From assembly GCA_016938035.1 (NCBI GenBank), contig JAFGVK010000012.1:1-45818 (forward strand): DNA of 45,818 nucleotides, given 5' to 3'. The notes under the pieces are model-generated. The model did not search any database. It was not told the origin of the DNA and was given only the letters and a program-made list of their open reading frames with translations. Shown here in pieces: positions 41,603 through 45,818 of this stretch; position 1 is the stretch's first letter; each line of letters begins with the position of its first letter. The stretch is from Deltaproteobacteria bacterium. Lineage in GTDB: Bacteria > Myxococcota_A > UBA796 > GCA-2862545. The translations under genes were made by a program, and so were the position numbers.

Positions 41603-42673
41603 TCAGTTGGGATCGGCCTTGGGGGTCGCGTCGGTGGACGCCGGCAGCTCGGGCATCGCGATGTACTGGGTGGGCAGGGGGCCGGTGAGGGCACCCATGA
41701 AGGAGACCATGTCCTTCACCTGGTCGTCGGTCAGCTCCACGCCGAGCTGGTGGGTGCCCATCAGCTTGATGGCCTCGTCGAGGGTGGAGACCTTGCCGTT
41801 GTGGTAGTAGGGCGCGGTCTTCTCGATGTTGCGCAGGCCGGGGACCTTGAACATCAGCTTGTCGGCCTCGCTCTTGGTCACGTCCATGCGGCCGAGGTCA
41901 GACTCGTCGGTCCAGGGCATGACCATGCCGAGCTTCTGGTAGGAGGAGCCGCCCAGGTAGGGGCCGCTGTGGCAGGTGGTGCAGCCGACCTCAAGGAAGG
42001 TGTTGAGGCCGCGCTTCTGCGCGTCGGTCATCGCGCTGTCGTCGCCCTTCTGGAAGGCGTCGAAGGCGTCGGGGGTGACCAAGCCGCGCTCGAAGGCGCC
42101 GATGGCCTTGGCCATGTTGTCGAAGGTGACGGGGTTCTCCTCGCCGGGGAAGGCGGTGGTGAAGAGCGCCACGTACTCAGGCATCGAGGAGAGGGTCGCC
42201 TCGATGGTGGCGGCGTCGACCATCGCCATCTCGATGGGGTTGAGGGGCGGGCCCTTGGCCTGATCCTCGATGTCCGGGGAGCGGCCGTCCCAGAACTGCG
42301 CGATGTGGCTGGCGGCGTTGTAGACGGTGGGGGCGTTGCGGCCGCCCACCTGCGCCTTGTGGCCGGTGGAGGTGGGGGCGGAGTCCACGCCGTAGTTGTC
42401 TAGGCCGTGGCAGGTGTTGCAGCTCACGTCGTGGTTCTTGGAGAGGCGGGTCTCGTAGTAGAGCATCCGGCCCAGGGTCACCTTCTCGGGGGTGATGGGG
42501 TTGGAGTCGGACTCCATCGCGGTGGGCAGGGTGCCGAAGGCGGCGAGCCTGGCGCGATCCACGGTGACTGCCTCTGGGGCCGGCGGGGCCTCGACGGCGG
42601 GCTCGGTGGTGGGAGTGGTGTCGGTGCCACCGCACGCGGCCAGCAGCAGGGCGAGGCTGAGCGTCCACTTCAT
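41603..42673 (-). CDS. Di-heme cytochrome c peroxidase family lipoprotein (MauG/CcpA type)
   Basis: A 356-residue protein. A short signal ends in the lipobox LAAC (C14), then a Thr/Pro/Ala linker, then two heme c sites: SCNTCH (C85, C88, H89) and GCTTCH (C231, C234, H235). GGRNAPTVYNA and FWDGRSPDIEDQA are hallmarks of bacterial di-heme peroxidases, and KVPGLRNIEKTAPYYHNG is the late conserved block. It would reduce hydrogen peroxide with electrons from cytochrome c, anchored in the outer or inner membrane facing the periplasm. It shows that the cell makes c-type cytochromes, consistent with the heme site in the left-edge kinase. Confidence 0.94.
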   Translation of the reverse strand: MKWTLSLALLLAACGGTDTTPTTEPAVEAPPAPEAVTVDRARLAAFGTLPTAMESDSNPITPEKVTLGRMLYYETRLSKNHDVSCNTCHGLDNYGVDSAPTSTGHKAQVGGRNAPTVYNAASHIAQFWDGRSPDIEDQAKGPPLNPIEMAMVDAATIEATLSSMPEYVALFTTAFPGEENPVTFDNMAKAIGAFERGLVTPDAFDAFQKGDDSAMTDAQKRGLNTFLEVGCTTCHSGPYLGGSSYQKLGMVMPWTDESDLGRMDVTKSEADKLMFKVPGLRNIEKTAPYYHNGKVSTLDEAIKLMGTHQLGVELTDDQVKDMVSFMGALTGPLPTQYIAMPELPASTDATPKADPN

Positions 42674-42748
42674 GTCACTTCTCCTTCATGGTTTGTCTCG
42701 GGGAGGGGGGCAGTGTACTCTGTCGGGGGGTACAGGTACAGGCCCGAT

Positions 42749-45208
42749 CTACTCTCCGAGTATGCTGACCGTGTTGGAGCGGATCTCGGACCAGGGGAGG
42801 CGCGCCTGGAAGCGGTGCAGCCCGGGCTGGATCGGCCAGCGCGCGGTGTAGGGGGGACCCGCGACCCGCCACGGCTCCCCGTCCACCTCCCAGACCACCT
42901 GAGGCACGCGCTCGCTCACCTCTACCCGCAGGGCGACGGTCGAGAGCTCCGGGGGGATGTCCGGGTCACGGCGCACCCGCAGGCCGCTCACCGGCGAGGT
43001 GAGGCGGAGGGTGGGGGCGTCGGCCTGGAGTTGGGGGGAGGGGGGCGCCTGCTGCCCCGCGCCGCCCGCGCTCAGGGCGGAGGGGGGCCTGGGGATCCCC
43101 GCGAGGGCCTGCCACTCGGCGTAGTGGGGGCCAAGGTCCACGAAGGAGCGCACCTCAGTCCAGGCGGGCGGGGTGCTCGCGCTGGCGAGCAGGCCGTCGC
43201 GCCGGTCCACCGCGAGGCGCAGGTGGGCGGTGTCGGGCTCGGTGGGCGCCTGCCCCTGGCGGAACCACTCGGTCACCACCCTGTCGCAGTAGCCCTGGTC
43301 CAGCGCGCCGGTGTCGGCGCACAGGCGGGCGGGTACCCAGCCGGCGGGGGGCGGGAAGCTGAGGTCCGAGAGCCCGTCGCTGCGGGCCGGGTTCAGGTCG
43401 AGGAGGATCGTGCGGGCGATCTCCGCCGCCACCAGCCCGCCAGGCAGCTTGCGCATCGGCTTCCAGCCCGGGTTGCCCACCCAGGCAGCCACCACCAGCT
43501 CGCCGGTCCAAGAGACGATCCAGGCGTCGCGGTAGTCTGCGGAGGTTCCGGTCTTGAAGGCCACCGGGAAGGGCAGCTCGCCGGAGCCCATCCTGGGGAA
43601 GGAGGGGAGCCGCGCCATGGGGTCGGAGAGGAAGTGGGTGAGCTGCGCGGCGGTGTCCGGCTGGAAGATCCGATCGCCCGCTGGGGAGGGCCCCTCAGCA
43701 AGCCAGCGGAGCGGCTCCACCCTGCCGTCCCCGGTGAGGGCGGTGTAGCCCTGCACCAGCGCCTCCAGGGTGAGGGGCATGCCCCCCACCGCGAGGCCGG
43801 TGCCGTAGTGGTCGGCGGGCAGCGCGTCCCGGTGCAGCCCCAGGTCCCGGTAGAGGTCGTAGACCTCGTAGATGCCGAGCTGGTGGAGCAGCCCCGCCGC
43901 GGGCACGTTGCGCGAGTTGGCCAGGGCCACACGCGGCAGCAGCGGCCCCAGGTAGGAGCTGTCGTAGTTGGTGATGCCGTCAGGGCCCCGCTTCAAGTCG
44001 TCGAGGACGGTCGCCGGGGTGATCACCCCCCGCTCCAGGGCGAGGGCGTAGAGGAAGGGCTTGAGGGTGGAGCCGGGATAGCGGGGGGTGCGCGTGTAGT
44101 CGATGGCGCCCGCGCCGTCGGAGGCGAAGTAGTCTATCGACCCGACGGCGGCGAGCACCTCGCGGGTGTCGCGCCTGGCCACCATCACCGCGGCGTTCTC
44201 GGCGCCGCGCCAGCGGTACGCCTCCACCACCTCCCGCGCGTGGCGCTCTGCGAGCAGCTGCACGTCCAGGTCGAGGGTGCTGTGGAGGGTCAGGGGCAGG
44301 CCCTCGCGCGCGCCTGGAGCGCGGAGCGCCGCCTCATAGCGGAGGATGGGGTGCATCGCCCAGGGGGGCCGCTCCTCCCTGTGGGGCATCCGCAGCCGCG
44401 CCAGCTCAGCGAGGGCGTCGGTCAGCTCGTCCGCGTTGAGCAGCCCCTGCGCGCGGAGCGCTGCGAGGATCCTGCCCCCGCGCCGCACCGCCCGCCGCCG
44501 CCCAGCCTCGTGGAAGGGGTTGGTGCGCGAGGGGGCCTGGGGCATGGCGGCGAGGAAGGCGATCTCAGCCCAGGACAGGTCCGCCACCGGCTTGTCCAGG
44601 TAGCGCCGCGCCGCGTAGCGGATGCCGTGGATGCGGTTGCCGTAGGGGGCGAGGCGCAGGTAGTGGGCCAGCACCGCCGCTCTCCCGTAGCGCTCAGTGA
44701 GGAGCAGGGCGGTGAGCGCCTCCACCGCCTTGCGGTGGAGGGTCCTGGGGCCGGGGTCCTGCATCCGGGCCACCTGCATCGCCAGGGTGGAGGCGCCGGA
44801 GACCACCTCACCCTCGCGGGCGTTCTGGAGCAGGGCGCGGCCCACCCCTAGCAGGTCCACCCCAGGGTGCTGCTCGAAGCGCCGGTCCTCCAGCGCGGCG
44901 GTGGCGGCCACCACCCGGGGGGGGAGGGCCTCCAGGGGCCAGTAGCCCAGCTCGTCCTCTGGGCGCGCGCTGAGCTCGGCGAGGAAGCGCTCGTCCCGGT
45001 CCCGCAGCAGGAGGGTGGGCTCGGGCGCGGTGAGCCGCGCCTTGGGCAGCGCTTCGGCCAGCAGCCCCAGCAGGAGCAGGGAGGGGAGGAGGAAGCTCAG
45101 GGCGAGGATCCGCCGGGCGGCCGCGCGGGCCCAGGGGGGGCGGCTCCTGAGGATAGACGGCGATCTCGGATCGATCGCGGGTGCATGGGTGGGGTTGGAC
45201 CGGGTCAT
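42749..45208 (-). CDS. pbpC: Penicillin-binding protein 1C
   Basis: An 819-residue bifunctional enzyme. A basic N-terminus precedes a membrane anchor (about 36-55). The glycosyltransferase domain has LEDRRFEQHPGVDLLGVGRA, VSGASTLAMQVARM and RKAVEALTALLLTERYG; the transpeptidase domain has the active Ser in PGSTLKPFLYALAL (SxxK), SRN in ANSRNVPA, and KTGTS. The last 90 residues form the BiPBP_C-type beta domain typical of PbpC. It builds peptidoglycan strands, though PbpC is usually not essential. The ATG at 45208 fits; an extension to 45361 is low-quality sequence. Confidence 0.95.
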   Translation of the reverse strand: MTRSNPTHAPAIDPRSPSILRSRPPWARAAARRILALSFLLPSLLLLGLLAEALPKARLTAPEPTLLLRDRDERFLAELSARPEDELGYWPLEALPPRVVAATAALEDRRFEQHPGVDLLGVGRALLQNAREGEVVSGASTLAMQVARMQDPGPRTLHRKAVEALTALLLTERYGRAAVLAHYLRLAPYGNRIHGIRYAARRYLDKPVADLSWAEIAFLAAMPQAPSRTNPFHEAGRRRAVRRGGRILAALRAQGLLNADELTDALAELARLRMPHREERPPWAMHPILRYEAALRAPGAREGLPLTLHSTLDLDVQLLAERHAREVVEAYRWRGAENAAVMVARRDTREVLAAVGSIDYFASDGAGAIDYTRTPRYPGSTLKPFLYALALERGVITPATVLDDLKRGPDGITNYDSSYLGPLLPRVALANSRNVPAAGLLHQLGIYEVYDLYRDLGLHRDALPADHYGTGLAVGGMPLTLEALVQGYTALTGDGRVEPLRWLAEGPSPAGDRIFQPDTAAQLTHFLSDPMARLPSFPRMGSGELPFPVAFKTGTSADYRDAWIVSWTGELVVAAWVGNPGWKPMRKLPGGLVAAEIARTILLDLNPARSDGLSDLSFPPPAGWVPARLCADTGALDQGYCDRVVTEWFRQGQAPTEPDTAHLRLAVDRRDGLLASASTPPAWTEVRSFVDLGPHYAEWQALAGIPRPPSALSAGGAGQQAPPSPQLQADAPTLRLTSPVSGLRVRRDPDIPPELSTVALRVEVSERVPQVVWEVDGEPWRVAGPPYTARWPIQPGLHRFQARLPWSEIRSNTVSILGE

Positions 45209-45522
45209 CGGACTTCTGCCGGGGCTGCGGGGGGCGCGGGCCGCACGGGAGGGTGGGCCGACCAGGGGGTATTGCAAGTCCTGTACCCGCTCGGGGTGGT
45301 GGTGGTCCACGGCGCGGTAGACCCCCCCCGATGGCGAGCTGGCCTGAGCCTCTGGCCGCACCTCGAGGGAGTTGTTCCTGGTGGTCGACCTGCGCGCCTC
45401 TCGCTCAACCAGCGCGTCACCGTCGTCGCTGCGAGGTTCTCAAGAGGAGGGAGGTCTAGCTCAGCCGCGGCCTCGAAGGACCTCTTGTGCCTGGTCAGGA
45501 GCGAGAGCACGGTGTTGCGCAT
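45205..45522 (-). CDS. Weak reading frame, possible gene fragment upstream of pbpC
   Basis: A frame of up to 105 residues from ATG 45522. Its first 45 residues (RNTVLSLLTRHKRSFEAAA, then LENLAATTVTRWLSE) look helical and protein-like, with coding-like third positions, but the remainder is Pro/Thr/Arg junk that runs into the pbpC start. No ribosome site or family match. It could be a decayed gene end or noise. Confidence 0.2.
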   Translation of the reverse strand: MRNTVLSLLTRHKRSFEAAAELDLPPLENLAATTVTRWLSERRAGRPPGTTPSRCGQRLRPARHRGGSTAPWTTTTPSGYRTCNTPWSAHPPVRPAPPAAPAEVR

Positions 45523-45818
45523 GCTGGAAGGTGTGATTCACGGCCCGGTCCGGCACACTGGGTGCCTGCCGCTAGGACGCCCCCCTGACCTGCCAGAGCT
45601 GCGGTGGATGTCGGTGTTCGCCGATCCAAGTGGGCTTGTGCCGCAGCAGACGTGGGCGCGTGCCGCCGCGAACGGCGTGCCACCGTTCTACCCACTCGAT
45701 CCGATCCCATCAAAAACACGGTTTCACCAATGGGATGCACGCACTGCTTTCCAGTCTCCCCGCTCGCCACCCCAACCGCCGCGCCAGGGGAGCCTTCTCA
45801 CGCGCCCCTCGGGGACGC
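45521..45818 (+). CDS. Weak open frame running off the right edge
   Basis: An ATG at 45521 opens a frame with no stop up to base 45818 (99 codons). Third-position GC is lower than in most genes here, and a stretch around 45608-45740 (MSVFADPSGLVPQQTW, then YPLDPIPSKTRFHQW) reads plausibly, but no family is recognised and there is no good ribosome site. A minus-strand frame covers the same bases. Nothing else was seen in 45523-45818. Confidence 0.2.
   Translation, partial: MLEGVIHGPVRHTGCLPLGRPPDLPELRWMSVFADPSGLVPQQTWARAAANGVPPFYPLDPIPSKTRFHQWDARTAFQSPRSPPQPPRQGSLLTRPSGT

Noticed and set aside
45451-45475. TAGCTCAG-like sequence resembling a tRNA D-arm
   Set aside because: No matching T-arm or acceptor stem within tRNA distance.

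Overview
The window is very GC-rich (about 70%) and densely packed, with strong third-position GC bias, so nearly every gene casts long antisense shadow frames. The best-fitting source is a deltaproteobacterial-type genome, most likely Myxococcota or a relative. The reasons are MopE-type metal-binding repeats on a huge lipoprotein, a c-heme sensor kinase, a GNAT-deacetylase fusion and many small metal-binding proteins. This is inference; no marker gene fixes the taxon. I see no rRNA, tRNA, CRISPR array or recognisable insertion sequence.

Layout. 1-2910: a sensor histidine kinase running off the left edge. 3055-5595: a GNAT/histone-deacetylase-like fusion, then a divergent secreted Ser/His-repeat protein. 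5826-21677 (minus strand): the centrepiece, one tightly spaced operon read korA-korB-(PFOR-like, 817 aa)-rnfB-(PFOR-like, 1478 aa)-rnfC-D-G-E-A-(72-aa Cys-rich membrane protein)-(homocysteine methyltransferase). 21822-25194: selD coupled to a two-domain type III CoA-transferase. 25249-27257: a membrane zinc protease coupled to a lipoprotein amidase. 27352-32355: a small protein, the MopE-repeat lipoprotein, an ODP/FprA-like di-iron beta-lactamase-fold protein and a small partner. 32582-36542: MscS channel, YkgJ-type Cys-cluster protein, a DUF2325-like protein and a PhnA-like zinc ribbon. 36565-38586: divergent Sua5/TsaC and TrpS. 38647-40360: a three-gene cassette of lower GC flanked by two similar repeats, lying between trpS and a tandem FKBP gene. 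41603-45208: a di-heme cytochrome c peroxidase lipoprotein and penicillin-binding protein 1C. The last 610 bases hold only weak reading frames.

How the genes work together. KorAB would oxidise 2-oxoglutarate or a related 2-oxoacid and reduce ferredoxin. The Rnf complex would couple reduced ferredoxin to NAD+ with ion pumping, or run backwards to make low-potential electrons. Between them sit two proteins related to pyruvate:ferredoxin oxidoreductase that keep or gain [4Fe-4S] ferredoxin motifs, yet have lost the thiamine-pyrophosphate motifs and, in the larger one, the substrate-loop motif. I read them as non-catalytic electron-transfer or docking subunits that may wire KorAB into Rnf. This KOR-Rnf assembly, with its NqrM-like small Cys protein, is the best candidate in the window for an undescribed system.
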